From JAFGRU01 sp016934985 (GTDB taxonomy: Bacteria; Desulfobacterota; Desulfuromonadia; Desulfuromonadales; JAAYDE01), in the NCBI GenBank assembly GCA_963665045.2, contig CAXXJQ010000003.1:434001-498000 (forward strand): a DNA stretch of 64,000 nucleotides. The letters are read 5' to 3'. Under the pieces are notes generated by a model. The model saw only the letters and a program-made list of their open reading frames with translations, searched no databases and had not been told where the DNA came from. The position numbers were made by a program, and so were the translations under genes. Below, one piece after another: positions 30,710 to 40,306 of this stretch (positions are counted from its first letter, which is position 1; each line of letters opens with the position of its first letter).

Positions 30710-33364
30710 ATGCGTGCACTGATTTTTTCAGCAATTTTTCTACTTGCAATGCACACCCCGCTTTTTGCCGAAAAAACGGTTTTTCTGAATGATTTGTCCA
30801 AAAAAAACCAAATGGGCTATACACGCCTGATCCTCGATTTTTCCTCTCTTCCCACCTGCCAGGTCAGAACTTATGGGCAGCGTGTCGATCTTCATTTTCA
30901 GGGTGTTGAACTGGGCCCGAAGTTTCGCCAGCTCCCCGAGGACGATGCCATTGTCCGGGTTATTCTTGCTCAGAACAAAACGAATCTGGTGCTGTCCATC
31001 CTGTTCCGGAAACTGCCGGTGAAAGTGGAGACCACGTCAATGGCCTCAAAGGACCAGCTCTATGTGGACGTCTATTGGCAGAGGAGGGAAAGTCGTGCCG
31101 TCCGTCTCGCCGTTGACATGCATACACAGGGATTGCCTCAAAAAAGCGGCAATGGGAGGGCGCGGGTTGAGGAGCAGGAATCGCCCTATGTCAACAACTG
31201 GAAAAAGTTTTTTCACAATTACCAGGCCCCTCTTGAGGTCAAAGTGCCGGTAAGGTTTAGTCTGCCGGAACTGCCTGTTTTTCCCGAACAGTTGGCCCAT
31301 GAAGAACTCAAGGATGTTTTCGGGGTTATCAGGAGCGAGGGATGGGAAGTTCTTGAAGCGCTTCTCACCATGAAGGCGGAAACTAATAGTGAACTGAAAA
31401 AAAACGATGTTTTTCAGGCACTTTTAATGGAAACCCGGTTCCGGACGGGTAACTACAAGGCGGTTCTGGACGAAGCCTTTGAGCCTGAAGAAACACTTTT
31501 GCGCTCGCGTTGCCGGTATTTAAAAAATTTTTCCTGGGCTGTATCCGGCCGCTTTCATCTAGCCAAGAGCAATCTCGACAGGGAACTGGGGCAGATGGAA
31601 AACGATAACCCCTTTCGTGCCCATGTACTTCTTCTACAGGCAGAAATTGCCTTGGCTCGGGATTCACAGCAAGAGGCATTGCAATACCTTTCCCAAACAG
31701 GCGTCGTTTGGGCGGCTGATATGAGAGATATCCGTCGCCTTAGACTGATTGACAGTCAGAAATTTGAGATAGCGCCTGAAAAAAAGTCGAGCCCGCCACT
31801 TCCGACTGTTGTCAAAGCGGAGGAGAAAACCGAGATAATGACTATTCCGGCTCAAACAGTTGTGGTCCAAAAAGGTGATTCCTGGTGGGGGTTGTCAAGA
31901 CGCCTTGCTACCACGGTGAAGGAGTTGAAAAAGCTGAACAATATGTCGGGAAACATGCTTCAGATCGGCCAGACCCTGACTGTATCCGCTGCACAGACCG
32001 TGAAAACTCAAAAAGCAGTGCCCCCTGTGAAAAAACCCGTAAAAACAGAGCCCTTGAATCCTTATTCAGATTTTTTAAAAGAGCGGGGTGTTTTTTTAAA
32101 AAAACCCTATTCCCTCTATCGTGCAGCAAACTTTTTTCAGAAGCAGGGAAGGCCTAACGCGGCCCTTTTTCTTTTGGAAAATGCAAAACTTCTTTTGGAG
32201 GAGGGTGAGGCAAAACAGCTGATCGACTTTTCCATAGCCTGTCTTCTAATTGAGGTAGGCAAGAAGGACATGGGGTTGGAAAGGCTTACATATCTGGCGG
32301 AGCAGGAGCCGGTTACGGATGTTGTCCTCAGGGCTCATATTGCCTTGTTGGAAGAGCAGATGGAGGAAAAGAAGGATTTTGATTTTTTATCTATGGCTAC
32401 TGAATACGGGGCTGTCGTCGATCAGGCTTGCAACCGGGAATTGCGTGAAGCAGCTGCTTTTAAAAGTGCTTTGGCTTTGTATTTTGCGGGGAAAAAGGAG
32501 CAGAGCGTACACTCTTTCGACGCTTTTCGGAAAAATTATTCAGCAGGTGGTCTGGTTGGAGAAGTAGATGCGTTTTTGAGCGAGAAGCTCCCCTCCCTGA
32601 TCGAAGAGATGGTGACTCAAGGCCGGGATTTCGATGCGGTCTTGATGCTGGACAAACATCGTGAGATCCTGCTCTCCCACCAGAAGAACAGTACCTTTCT
32701 GGTCTATCTTGCAGACTCCATGGGTCGCCTAGGGCTCATGAATCGGGCTGCGAAAATCTATTTGTTTTTGCTGGATTATTATCGGGATAAAGATCAAGAG
32801 AAGCTTTTCTATCTGCCCTTGGTGAATACCTACATGGAGAGGCAGGAGTTTGCATCGGCAGCAGATTTTGCCGGGCGCTACCTGGAACGGTTTCCAGAAG
32901 GAAGAGATTCGCAGGAGCTGTTTTATCTTCAGATTTCAGCTTATCAGAAAGCCATGCGTTTAGATGAGGCTGTGACGGCCTGGGAAAAGCACCATCGGCT
33001 TGCGGGAAGAAAAGAAAGAATTGTGATGGCTCAGGTGTTTTGGGAAAAGAAACGCTACCAGGATGTTGTGGACTGCCTGGAGGTCGGGACCGCGGGAGAT
33101 GAAAATTATCCTGCTGAAATTTTAATTCTTAAAGCTGAGTCTTATCTCAAGGAAAGACAGGCTAGAAAAGCTTTTACACTTTTTAAAGAATTATCGGTGG
33201 CAGAGGAGTATTCACAGCACTCACTTTATCGGTGTGCCCAGATTGCTTTGGCGGCAGGAAGGGAGAGCGAAGCTCTAAACTATCTGAGTCAAGTGGTCGA
33301 AAAGGGGAAAAGCGGGGTTTGGAGTGATCTTGCCAAAACCTCTTTGACAGAAATGAGAATGTAA
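30710..33364 (+). CDS. Periplasmic LysM/TPR protein heading the flagellar operon
   Basis: 884 residues. A signal peptide (1-20, ending PLFA) is followed by a region (22-123) with the beta-strand pattern of AMIN-type domains (TRLILDFSSLPTCQVRTYG, DAIVRVILAQNKTNLVLSIL). A LysM peptidoglycan-binding domain lies at about 383-426 (VVVQKGDSWWGLSRRLATT, then LQIGQTLTV). The rest is helical repeats, TPR-like, before and after LysM (for example AANFFQKQGRPNAALFLLEN and AAKIYLFLLDYYRDKDQEKL). It should bind the cell wall and hold partner proteins in the periplasm. Its position after a sigma-54 promoter and just before flgB suggests a role in flagellar assembly or motor anchoring, but I do not recognise a named family. 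Confidence 0.7.
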   Translation: MRALIFSAIFLLAMHTPLFAEKTVFLNDLSKKNQMGYTRLILDFSSLPTCQVRTYGQRVDLHFQGVELGPKFRQLPEDDAIVRVILAQNKTNLVLSILFRKLPVKVETTSMASKDQLYVDVYWQRRESRAVRLAVDMHTQGLPQKSGNGRARVEEQESPYVNNWKKFFHNYQAPLEVKVPVRFSLPELPVFPEQLAHEELKDVFGVIRSEGWEVLEALLTMKAETNSELKKNDVFQALLMETRFRTGNYKAVLDEAFEPEETLLRSRCRYLKNFSWAVSGRFHLAKSNLDRELGQMENDNPFRAHVLLLQAEIALARDSQQEALQYLSQTGVVWAADMRDIRRLRLIDSQKFEIAPEKKSSPPLPTVVKAEEKTEIMTIPAQTVVVQKGDSWWGLSRRLATTVKELKKLNNMSGNMLQIGQTLTVSAAQTVKTQKAVPPVKKPVKTEPLNPYSDFLKERGVFLKKPYSLYRAANFFQKQGRPNAALFLLENAKLLLEEGEAKQLIDFSIACLLIEVGKKDMGLERLTYLAEQEPVTDVVLRAHIALLEEQMEEKKDFDFLSMATEYGAVVDQACNRELREAAAFKSALALYFAGKKEQSVHSFDAFRKNYSAGGLVGEVDAFLSEKLPSLIEEMVTQGRDFDAVLMLDKHREILLSHQKNSTFLVYLADSMGRLGLMNRAAKIYLFLLDYYRDKDQEKLFYLPLVNTYMERQEFASAADFAGRYLERFPEGRDSQELFYLQISAYQKAMRLDEAVTAWEKHHRLAGRKERIVMAQVFWEKKRYQDVVDCLEVGTAGDENYPAEILILKAESYLKERQARKAFTLFKELSVAEEYSQHSLYRCAQIALAAGRESEALNYLSQVVEKGKSGVWSDLAKTSLTEMRM

Positions 33365-33423
33365 ATAATTGTTGCCGGCTTTTTGCCCTTTTTAATAATA
33401 AATGAGTCAGAAAAGAGGTCTGA

Positions 33424-33834
33424 ATGAAATTAACCGGAATTTTTGATCAGACAACAAATTTCCTAAAAAAAGCCCTGGATTTGCGGGTTCGCAAACAGCA
33501 GGTAATTTCTTCGAACATTGCCAATTCTGATACCCCCGGTTATATCCCGGCGCGCATGGAGTTTGAAGGGAACTTGCAGAATGCCATTGGTGGTTCTGGA
33601 GTGAAACTTGCAAAAACCCAATCCGGGCATATTGGCGCCGATGATGATCTGGCCGCCATGGGTGTAACAATTGTCCGCGAATCCAGAGGGATAAATATCG
33701 GGGATCGCAACGAGGTCAGTGTCGAGGAGGAAATGGTTCACATGGCTGAGAACCAGATCCTTTATGAGGCAACGGTTCAGGCCTTGAACAAAAAATTCGG
33801 CTTGTTGAAATACATTGTTCAGGATGGCCGTTAA
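33424..33834 (+). CDS. flgB: Flagellar proximal rod protein FlgB
   Basis: 136 residues, normal length. The N-terminal rod signature is slightly diverged (LRVRKQQVISSNIANSDTPG), with the conserved NIANSDTPGYIPARMEFE. The C-terminal helix (EMVHMAENQILYEATVQAL) completes the coiled-coil pair. It forms part of the proximal rod and is exported by the flagellar type III apparatus. It starts the conserved flgB-flgC-fliE block, 59 bases after the LysM/TPR gene. Confidence 0.95.
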   Translation: MKLTGIFDQTTNFLKKALDLRVRKQQVISSNIANSDTPGYIPARMEFEGNLQNAIGGSGVKLAKTQSGHIGADDDLAAMGVTIVRESRGINIGDRNEVSVEEEMVHMAENQILYEATVQALNKKFGLLKYIVQDGR

Positions 33835-33845
33835 GGAGAAAGAAA

Positions 33846-34277
33846 ATGGATCTTTTCAATACGATAAAAATCAGTTCGACGGCCCTAAAGGCTCAGCAGA
33901 TTCGTTTGAATACGGTCAGCTCCAACCTGGCTAACGCTGAAACCACCCAGACTCCGGAAGGAGGCCCCTATAAACGCAAGACGGTGGTTTTCCAGAGCGA
34001 TGGTTCGCCATTTTCGGAAAACCTCGACCAGGAGCTGCGGGGCTCTGTGCAGGGTGTCAAGGTGACCAGCATCAGGGCTGACCAGGCAGCGCCGAGGATT
34101 ATTTACAACCCCGGGCATCCTGATGCCAATGAAGAAGGTTATGTTTCCATGCCGAATATCAACGTTCTCGAAGAAATGGCAGATATGGTTTCAGCCACCA
34201 GAGCCTACGAAGCGAATATCAACACCATTCAGGCTTCTAAAAGAATGGCTTTAAAAGCCCTGGAAATAGGGAAATAG
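33846..34277 (+). CDS. flgC: Flagellar proximal rod protein FlgC
   Basis: 143 residues. The N-terminus has the rod/hook signature ALKAQQIRLNTVSSNLANAE, followed by TTQTPEGGPYKRKTVVFQ, and the C-terminal helix is EMADMVSATRAYEANINTIQ. It assembles with FlgB and FlgF into the proximal rod. A good AAGGAG ribosome site lies in the 11-base spacer after flgB. Confidence 0.96.
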   Translation: MDLFNTIKISSTALKAQQIRLNTVSSNLANAETTQTPEGGPYKRKTVVFQSDGSPFSENLDQELRGSVQGVKVTSIRADQAAPRIIYNPGHPDANEEGYVSMPNINVLEEMADMVSATRAYEANINTIQASKRMALKALEIGK

Positions 34278-34292
34278 GAAGGAAGGTAGCTA

Positions 34293-34586
34293 GTGAGCAA
34301 TATTAATCCAGTAGGCAACGTCGCCCTGAATTTACCCGCCGAAGCGGCAAAACAGGCCGGTTCCGATGCCGATTTTACCGAATTTTTGACCGATGCCCTG
34401 ATGGAAACCCAGAAGGCGCAATTCGAAGCTGATCGGGCTATGGAAAAGCTTGCCACCGGAGATGCCAAAAGTATCCATGAAGTGATGGTGGCCATGGAAG
34501 AGGCCGATATTTCCATGCGCATGGTTGTGCAGATGCGCAATAAGATTGTCGATGCCTATCAGGAAATTATGCGAATGTCGGTTTAA
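34293..34586 (+). CDS. fliE: Flagellar hook-basal body protein FliE
   Basis: 97 residues with GTG start, preceded by GGAAGG. Conserved features are FTEFLTDALMETQKAQFEAD and the C-terminal AMEEADISMRMVVQMRNKIV, DAYQEIMRMSV. FliE links the MS ring to the rod. A 103-base AT-rich gap follows before fliF. Confidence 0.95.
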   Translation: MSNINPVGNVALNLPAEAAKQAGSDADFTEFLTDALMETQKAQFEADRAMEKLATGDAKSIHEVMVAMEEADISMRMVVQMRNKIVDAYQEIMRMSV

Positions 34587-34689
34587 ATTGGATTTTTTGA
34601 TAAACGTTTTTGTTTGGGAAAATTGAAAAAATTCATTTTTTTTATGAACAGTTGTTTTTTAAGTGGCATTGAAAAGGATCTTTTCGACA

Positions 34690-36258
34690 ATGGCGGAAGA
34701 GAGTAACAAAACTCCAAAAAACCTTCTAGGCGGCATTGGTCAATGGTCTCGCAGCAGAAAAATCAGCCTGTTTGTGGTGGCGGCTGCTTCGATCTTTGCT
34801 TTTGCACTGATTATTATGCAATACCGCACCGCTGATTATCGAGTCCTTTATTCTAATCTTTCCAACAATGATGCTTCAGCAGTCGTTGAATGGCTCAAAG
34901 ATAGAAAAATTCCTTATCAGCTGGAGGATTCCGGCCGTTCCGTTCTGATTCCGGATGAACAAGTTTACGAAGTTCGTTTGGAATTGGCCGGCGCGGGTTT
35001 GCCCCGCGGCGGAGGGGTTGGATTTGAAATTTTCGATAAGCAAAGCTTCGGAATGACCGATTTTGCCCAAAAGGTCAACTATCTTCGCGCTCTGCAGGGG
35101 GAGCTGGCCCGGACTATTTCTACATTGGCGCCGGTCGAAGCCACGCGTATTCATATCGCTCTTCCCGAAAAGAGGCTTTTCAAAAATCAGCAGAAAGAAA
35201 CGACGGCTTCCATTTCTTTAAAATTGGTGCCCGGAGAGAAACTGACTGACATTCAGATTCGTGGCATTGTCAATCTGATTGCCGGGAGCGTCGAGGGTTT
35301 GGAAGGCAAAAACGTAACTCTTGTTGATGAACAAGGAAGGATCCTGACTAAAGACCCGGGCAAAACGGCTGAAAACGACTTGTCTCCGGAAATGCTGGGT
35401 TATCAGCAAGCGGTCGAAAAGCGTTTGGAGGAACGGGCTCAATCCATGTTGGATTTAGCTTTAGGTCGGGATTTTTCGCTTGTCAAGGTGACAGCCGAAC
35501 TTGATTTCAGTCGCATTGAAAAGACTGAGGAGATTTACGACCCTGCCGGGGCAGTGCCTCGCAGCGAGCAGACGGTGGAGGAGAAATCCGGGGTTGAGAA
35601 CGCTGGGGGTGTTCCTGGTGTCGATTCCAATATGAAGGGCAGTGGCCGGATGTCCGGTTCGTCGCCTGCCAGCAAGTCCTCGGAAATTATTAATTATGAG
35701 GTGAGCCGTACTATCAACCATGTCAGGGCCCCGGTCGGCGAGGTGAAGAAACTTTCCGTTTCGGTGCTGGTCGCTGACATGATGGTCGAAGGCGCTGAAG
35801 GTGAAGAGGCGAAGGTTGTTCCCCGTGCGGAAAAAGAGTTGAAAAATATCGAGGAGATGGTCAAAACAGCCGTCGGCTTTGATGTCGCAAGAGGGGATCA
35901 GGTGCGCGTTGTTTCAATGCCTCTTCCCTCAGATTTCTCTCAGGGGGCCTGGCCCGAGCCGTCCTTTCTCGATAAAGTCTATCCGCTTATGCCGATGGTA
36001 AAGTATTTGTTTATAGCGGTTTTGTCCCTGTTGCTTTACTTCCTTTTGTTGAGGCCGTTGATCAGGACTTTGAAAACTGAAAGTCGCATGATTGAGCATT
36101 ATAAGACCGTTGAGCAACTGCAGGCTGAACTGGGTAATGGAGCTGCTGGGCAACTTGTGGGCGGCAATCAGGATCCGGTGGCAAAAATTCGCAAAGATGC
36201 CCTGGAGTCCAAAGAACTGCCGGGTATGGTCATCAAAAACTGGCTGCGGCAGGACTAA
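34690..36258 (+). CDS. fliF: Flagellar MS-ring protein FliF
   Basis: 522 residues from ATG 34690, preceded by AAGGA; an upstream in-frame GTG (34663) lacks a ribosome site. Two membrane helices (about 24-42 and 433-455) frame the large periplasmic ring-building domains (YRVLYSNLSNNDASAVVEWL, YEVRLELAGAGLPRGGGVGF, RIHIALPEKRLF). The C-terminal cytoplasmic tail (about 460-522) should bind FliG; its last residues ELPGMVIKNWLRQ match the FliG-binding helix. It is the base on which the motor and the export gate assemble. Confidence 0.96.
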   Translation: MAEESNKTPKNLLGGIGQWSRSRKISLFVVAAASIFAFALIIMQYRTADYRVLYSNLSNNDASAVVEWLKDRKIPYQLEDSGRSVLIPDEQVYEVRLELAGAGLPRGGGVGFEIFDKQSFGMTDFAQKVNYLRALQGELARTISTLAPVEATRIHIALPEKRLFKNQQKETTASISLKLVPGEKLTDIQIRGIVNLIAGSVEGLEGKNVTLVDEQGRILTKDPGKTAENDLSPEMLGYQQAVEKRLEERAQSMLDLALGRDFSLVKVTAELDFSRIEKTEEIYDPAGAVPRSEQTVEEKSGVENAGGVPGVDSNMKGSGRMSGSSPASKSSEIINYEVSRTINHVRAPVGEVKKLSVSVLVADMMVEGAEGEEAKVVPRAEKELKNIEEMVKTAVGFDVARGDQVRVVSMPLPSDFSQGAWPEPSFLDKVYPLMPMVKYLFIAVLSLLLYFLLLRPLIRTLKTESRMIEHYKTVEQLQAELGNGAAGQLVGGNQDPVAKIRKDALESKELPGMVIKNWLRQD

Positions 36259-36261
36259 TTG

Positions 36262-37287
36262 ATGCTGAAGCTTGGAGCAAAGCAAGTTGACAAACTTACG
36301 GGAGTGCAGAAGTCTGCGATCCTTCTGGTTTGTCTTGGCGAGGAGGCGGCGGCCAAGATTTTTGAAAGCCTTGCTGACTCTGAAGTTCAGGCCATCAGCC
36401 GCTGCATGATGGATATTGAACATGTGCCGAAAAATATTCTTTTGGATGTTCTGAAGGAATACGACATCGTCGGCAGAGAAGATTCCGGTGTCTTTGTCGA
36501 TGGGGACATTTTTGTTAGAAAGGTCCTTCAGGCCAGCAGTGACAAAAAACGAGCCGAGTCTCTGATGGAGCAGTTTTCGTCTGTGGCTAATGATGACCCC
36601 ATGGGTACAATCGCTAATATGGCGCCCAATACGGTCGCAGGACTTATCGGCTCGGAACACCCTCAGACCATTGCCCTGATTCTCTCAACCCAGAAAAACG
36701 AGCACACGGCCCGAATTCTCGATAATTTCCCTGAAGACCTCAGAGGCGAAATTCTTTACCGTATTGCCAAAATCGAAAAAGTTTCGCCTGAAATTATCGC
36801 TCAGATTGAAATGGCTTTGCAGCGTGAAATCGGTGGGATTGCCAACAATGAGTATCAGAGGATCGGCGGGGTGGACAAAGTTGTTGAGATTCTCGGAAAA
36901 ATGAGCAAGGGCGCCGATGAGGCTGTCCTGGAAACCATTGAAGAATCAGACACGGAAATGGCGGAAGAAATACGAAAACGCATGTTCACTTTCGAGGATA
37001 TGCTCGAGCTTGATAAGCGGGCGCTTCAGAAGATTCTTCGTGAAATTAACTCGGATCAGTTGACAGTGGCTTTAAAAACGGCTTCTGTCGAGTTGAAACT
37101 GGCTATTTTCGCCAATATCAGTAAGCGGGCCGCATCTATGATTGAGGAAGATCTGGAGTCCATGGGACCAGTGAAGCTGTCAGATGTTGAAGCCGCTCAG
37201 CTCGCTATTGTCAAGTCTGCTTTCAAGCTTCAGGAAGAAGGACAGATTACCTTGCCGGGCCGGGGAGGCGATGATGTCCTTGTCTAA
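36262..37287 (+). CDS. fliG: Flagellar motor switch protein FliG
   Basis: 341 residues from ATG 36262 (GCAGGA ribosome site), three bases after the fliF stop. The N-terminal FliF-binding domain (QKSAILLVCLGEEAAAKIFE), the middle domain with the EHPQTIALILS motif and the C-terminal domain with charged torque helix (FTFEDMLELDKRALQKILRE) are all present. It transmits torque from the stator (MotA) and relays switching from FliM. Its 3' end overlaps fliH by 14 bases. Confidence 0.96.
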   Translation: MLKLGAKQVDKLTGVQKSAILLVCLGEEAAAKIFESLADSEVQAISRCMMDIEHVPKNILLDVLKEYDIVGREDSGVFVDGDIFVRKVLQASSDKKRAESLMEQFSSVANDDPMGTIANMAPNTVAGLIGSEHPQTIALILSTQKNEHTARILDNFPEDLRGEILYRIAKIEKVSPEIIAQIEMALQREIGGIANNEYQRIGGVDKVVEILGKMSKGADEAVLETIEESDTEMAEEIRKRMFTFEDMLELDKRALQKILREINSDQLTVALKTASVELKLAIFANISKRAASMIEEDLESMGPVKLSDVEAAQLAIVKSAFKLQEEGQITLPGRGGDDVLV

Positions 37288-37951
37288 AGTTATCCGTGGT
37301 TTAAGTGCACAGGAATTTCGACCTTTTGAGTTTGATTCTTTCGACCACCAGGAAAAAATTGCCAAGAACGATAAAAAACCAGTAATCGAGGAAGCTTTTC
37401 AGGAAGACTTGCAAAATTCGCAAGCACCCGGAAAATCCCAAGTTGCAGGCAATGTATCTGATGAGATCGAAGAAGCTTTTCAAAAAGGAAAGGCCGAGGG
37501 CCTTAGGGAGAGTGAAGAAAGCCTGAATTCTGCCGTAAAAGCTCTTGGCATGGCCCTGGAGGAAATTAGTCAACTTCGTAAAACCATTATTCGCAACAGC
37601 AGTCAGGATATGCTGCATCTGGTCCTGACCATTGCCCGCCAGGTTCTCCATTGTGAAGTTGCGGTCAAACCGGAAACGATCCTCTCAAGTATTGAGCGGG
37701 CATTGTCCGCTTCCATCAGTTCCGACTCTTATATTGTCAAAGTCAGTCCCCAGGACCTGGAGCTGGTAATAGAGAAGAAACCTTTTTTTCTGGCCAGAGT
37801 TACCGGTTTGAAGAATATCAATTTTGAGAGCGATGATACTATCTCTCGAGGGGGCTGCCGTGTTGAATCGGAACTGGGGGAAGTGGATGCGACCATTGAG
37901 ACCCAGTTGGAAGAAATCAGGCAATATTTATTGGACTCCATCATGGGGTAA
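37274..37951 (+). CDS. fliH: Flagellar export ATPase regulator FliH
   Basis: 225 residues from ATG 37274, with GGGGAGG five bases upstream; longer forms would overlap fliG much more. The N-terminal third is variable and charged; then FQKGKAEGLRESEESLNSAV and a coiled coil lead to the conserved C-terminal domain (LVLTIARQVLHCEVAVKPE...IVKVSPQDLELV), like FliH and ATP synthase peripheral stalk proteins. It holds FliI in a 2:1 complex and recruits it to the export gate. Confidence 0.88.
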   Translation: MSLSKVIRGLSAQEFRPFEFDSFDHQEKIAKNDKKPVIEEAFQEDLQNSQAPGKSQVAGNVSDEIEEAFQKGKAEGLRESEESLNSAVKALGMALEEISQLRKTIIRNSSQDMLHLVLTIARQVLHCEVAVKPETILSSIERALSASISSDSYIVKVSPQDLELVIEKKPFFLARVTGLKNINFESDDTISRGGCRVESELGEVDATIETQLEEIRQYLLDSIMG

Positions 37952-37954
37952 GAC

Positions 37955-39256
37955 ATGCAGGAACTGGTCAGAAATCTCGAAAACCTGCCTCTTCTTCGCT
38001 CAAAGGGAAAGGTCGTCAAAATTGTCGGCCTGGTGGTCGAAGGACATGTCCCCGGCGCGACGGTCGGCACCTTATGTGAGTTGATTCCGAGCGGTGGCGG
38101 CAAAGGCGTACTGGCCGAAGTCACCGGCTTTCGGGATTCCTGCGCATTATTGATGCCTTTAGGTGAAATCCGTGGCTTGGGACCGGGCAGTTTTATTGAG
38201 GTTAGAAGTCAGAGTGCGTCTCAGCCTGTGGGCGAGAAGCTTTTGGGCAGGGTAATTGATGCTATGGGGATGCCGATTGACGGCCGGCCTATACCCCCGC
38301 TGGAGAAGGAAATGCCCATCTATGCTCTTCCCCCGGGGCCCATGGAACGGAAAGTAATAAACAAATCCCTGGATTTGGGGATCCGGGCCATAAACGGCCT
38401 TCTCACCTGCGGCGTTGGCCAGCGTATGGGAATCATGGCCGGTTCAGGGGTCGGAAAAAGTGTATTGCTGGGGACTTTGGCTCAGGGTGCAAAGGCGGAT
38501 ATCAATGTTATTGCCCTGATTGGTGAGAGGGGAAGGGAAGTCAAGGAATTTATCGAACGGGATTTGGGACCGGAAGGTCTGAAACGTTCCGTTCTTGTCG
38601 TTGTTACTTCTGATCAGTCCCCTTTATTGAGAATGCGTGGGGCGTTTGTGGCGACGGCTATTGCAGAATTTTTCTGCCAGCGGGGTAAAAACGTTTTGCT
38701 GATGATGGATTCCGTAACCCGTTTTGCCATGGCCATGCGTGAAGTCGGTCTGGCCATTGGCGAGCCCCCGACAACAAAAGGCTACACCCCATCGGTTTTT
38801 GCAACGCTGCCCAAGCTTTTGGAAAGGGCAGGAAGCTTCGATAAGATGGGAAGTATAACGGGTTTATATACCGTTCTCGTAGATGGAGACGATATGAACG
38901 AGCCCATTGCCGATTCTGTCCGTTCCATCCTTGACGGGCACATCGTCCTGTCAAGAAAAATAGCAGCCAGAAATCATTATCCCGCCATCGATATTCTTCA
39001 CTCTGCCAGCCGTGTCATGCGCGACATCATATCCAGAGAGCATCAGGATATGAATGGCCGCATCCGGGAAATTCTGGCGACCCATCAAGAAAATGAAGAA
39101 TTGATCAACATCGGTGCTTACCGTGAGGGAAGCAACGCCAAAATCGATTACACTCTTTCCAAGATTGACGCTGTAACCAGTTTTCTCCGTCAGGACATGC
39201 ATGAACACATCTCAATGGAAGCTTCCCTGGAAGAGATGGCAAATATCCTGGCCTGA
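37955..39256 (+). CDS. fliI: Flagellum-specific export ATPase FliI
   Basis: 433 residues. Walker A AGSGVGKS (162-169), GERGREVKEFIERDLGPEG, Walker B NVLLMMDSVTRFAMAMREVG and the PSVFATLPKLLERAGSFD segment are typical of the F1-beta-like type III ATPases. It energises unfolding and delivery of export substrates at the base of the flagellum. It is three bases after fliH and followed by fliJ. Confidence 0.97.
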   Translation: MQELVRNLENLPLLRSKGKVVKIVGLVVEGHVPGATVGTLCELIPSGGGKGVLAEVTGFRDSCALLMPLGEIRGLGPGSFIEVRSQSASQPVGEKLLGRVIDAMGMPIDGRPIPPLEKEMPIYALPPGPMERKVINKSLDLGIRAINGLLTCGVGQRMGIMAGSGVGKSVLLGTLAQGAKADINVIALIGERGREVKEFIERDLGPEGLKRSVLVVVTSDQSPLLRMRGAFVATAIAEFFCQRGKNVLLMMDSVTRFAMAMREVGLAIGEPPTTKGYTPSVFATLPKLLERAGSFDKMGSITGLYTVLVDGDDMNEPIADSVRSILDGHIVLSRKIAARNHYPAIDILHSASRVMRDIISREHQDMNGRIREILATHQENEELINIGAYREGSNAKIDYTLSKIDAVTSFLRQDMHEHISMEASLEEMANILA

Positions 39257-39297
39257 TTATTTAATCCTGAAATCAACAGCTAATTGACATTAATGCT

Positions 39298-39729
39298 ATG
39301 AAAAAATTCAAACTTGATCCGGTCTTGAACTATCGCAAAATGTTGGAAGACGTCGAATGTCAGAAGCTTTCCGAAGTGCAACTGGAGAAGAAAAAGCTTC
39401 TCGATTCTATCGATGAAACCCGGAAAAAACTTGAGACCTACTATGAAAATCTCGAAAAGCGGCGCAATGAGGGTGTTCTCATCCAAGAGCTGATGCTGCT
39501 TGAGAAAAATGTTCAGCACCATCTGGAATTGCTTGAAAATCTGACGGAAAAGCTAGGTAAGATGGAAAAAAAGGTCGAAAAGCAGCAAAAGGCTCTGAAG
39601 GAAGCAAGCCGCAATAAAAAACTTCTGAAAAATCTTAAAGATAAATTTGTTGAAAAGGAAAAAGAACTGCTTCAACAGAAAGAACAGGCCGAGATTGATG
39701 AAATTGCCGTTCTCTTTCACAAAAGGTAG
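39298..39729 (+). CDS. fliJ: Flagellar export chaperone FliJ
   Basis: 143 residues, almost entirely a long antiparallel coiled coil (VLNYRKMLEDVECQKLSEVQ, then Lys/Glu-rich heptads), length normal for FliJ. In the ATPase it plays the part of the rotary stalk, linking FliI to FlhA. Identification rests on fold and position directly after fliI, since the sequence is poorly conserved. Confidence 0.88.
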   Translation: MKKFKLDPVLNYRKMLEDVECQKLSEVQLEKKKLLDSIDETRKKLETYYENLEKRRNEGVLIQELMLLEKNVQHHLELLENLTEKLGKMEKKVEKQQKALKEASRNKKLLKNLKDKFVEKEKELLQQKEQAEIDEIAVLFHKR

Positions 39730-39733
39730 AGGA

Positions 39734-40252
39734 ATGAAACGAGAAAAAGTAACGCAGGTTTTCTGTTGGGGATTTTTTCTGCTCTTTTTTGTCGTACTTT
39801 CCGGCAATTCGCAAGTTTGGGCGGCAAAAAGCCTTGCAGGCAAAAGGATTGAGTCGGTTGAAGAGCGCAGGCTGCTTCTTTCTCTCCAGAAAGAAAAAGA
39901 GAAAATCGAGGAAAGAGAAAAAAAACTCGATATGAAAGAAATAGAGCTAAAGACTCTGGCCCAGGAGGTCGATAAGAAGCTTGAAGAAATCAAGAAACAA
40001 AGAAAATTTCTTGAGGAACTTCTGGGTGAGAGGGACGAGGTTCGAAAGAAAAAGATCCGTGCCTTGAGTAAGATTTTTGAAAAGATGGATCCAGAAAAGG
40101 CGGCTCCCATCCTTAATACCCTCGAAGATGATCTTGCTATTGGGGTTTTAGAAGGAATGAAATCCAAATCCGCAGGAAAACTGCTGAGCCGATTGGAGAC
40201 GGAAAAAGCCGCAAGACTGAGCGTCTATTTCGCTCTCCACCAGAAAAAATAA
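39734..40252 (+). CDS. MotE-family flagellar motor chaperone
   Basis: 172 residues from ATG 39734 (AGAGGA ribosome site); the longer frame from 39647 overlaps fliJ. An N-terminal hydrophobic segment (VFCWGFFLLFFVVLSGNSQVW) is followed by a long coiled coil (about 40-110) and a C-terminal domain FEKMDPEKAAPILNTLEDDL, then GMKSKSAGKLLSRLETEKAA. That is the MgtE-N/MotE layout of proteins that assist MotC or other motor parts. It faces the periplasm. The gene sits between fliJ and fliK, as in related genomes. Confidence 0.8.
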   Translation: MKREKVTQVFCWGFFLLFFVVLSGNSQVWAAKSLAGKRIESVEERRLLLSLQKEKEKIEEREKKLDMKEIELKTLAQEVDKKLEEIKKQRKFLEELLGERDEVRKKKIRALSKIFEKMDPEKAAPILNTLEDDLAIGVLEGMKSKSAGKLLSRLETEKAARLSVYFALHQKK

Positions 40253-40306
40253 ATAAGTGTGAAAATCTATACCGAACGATAACCAGAGCAGAAAAGAGAG
40301 TAATAA

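Noticed and set aside
33371..33390. Sigma-54 promoter directly before flgB
   Set aside because: GCCGGCTTTTTGCC looks similar but the GG to GC spacing is six, not ten.
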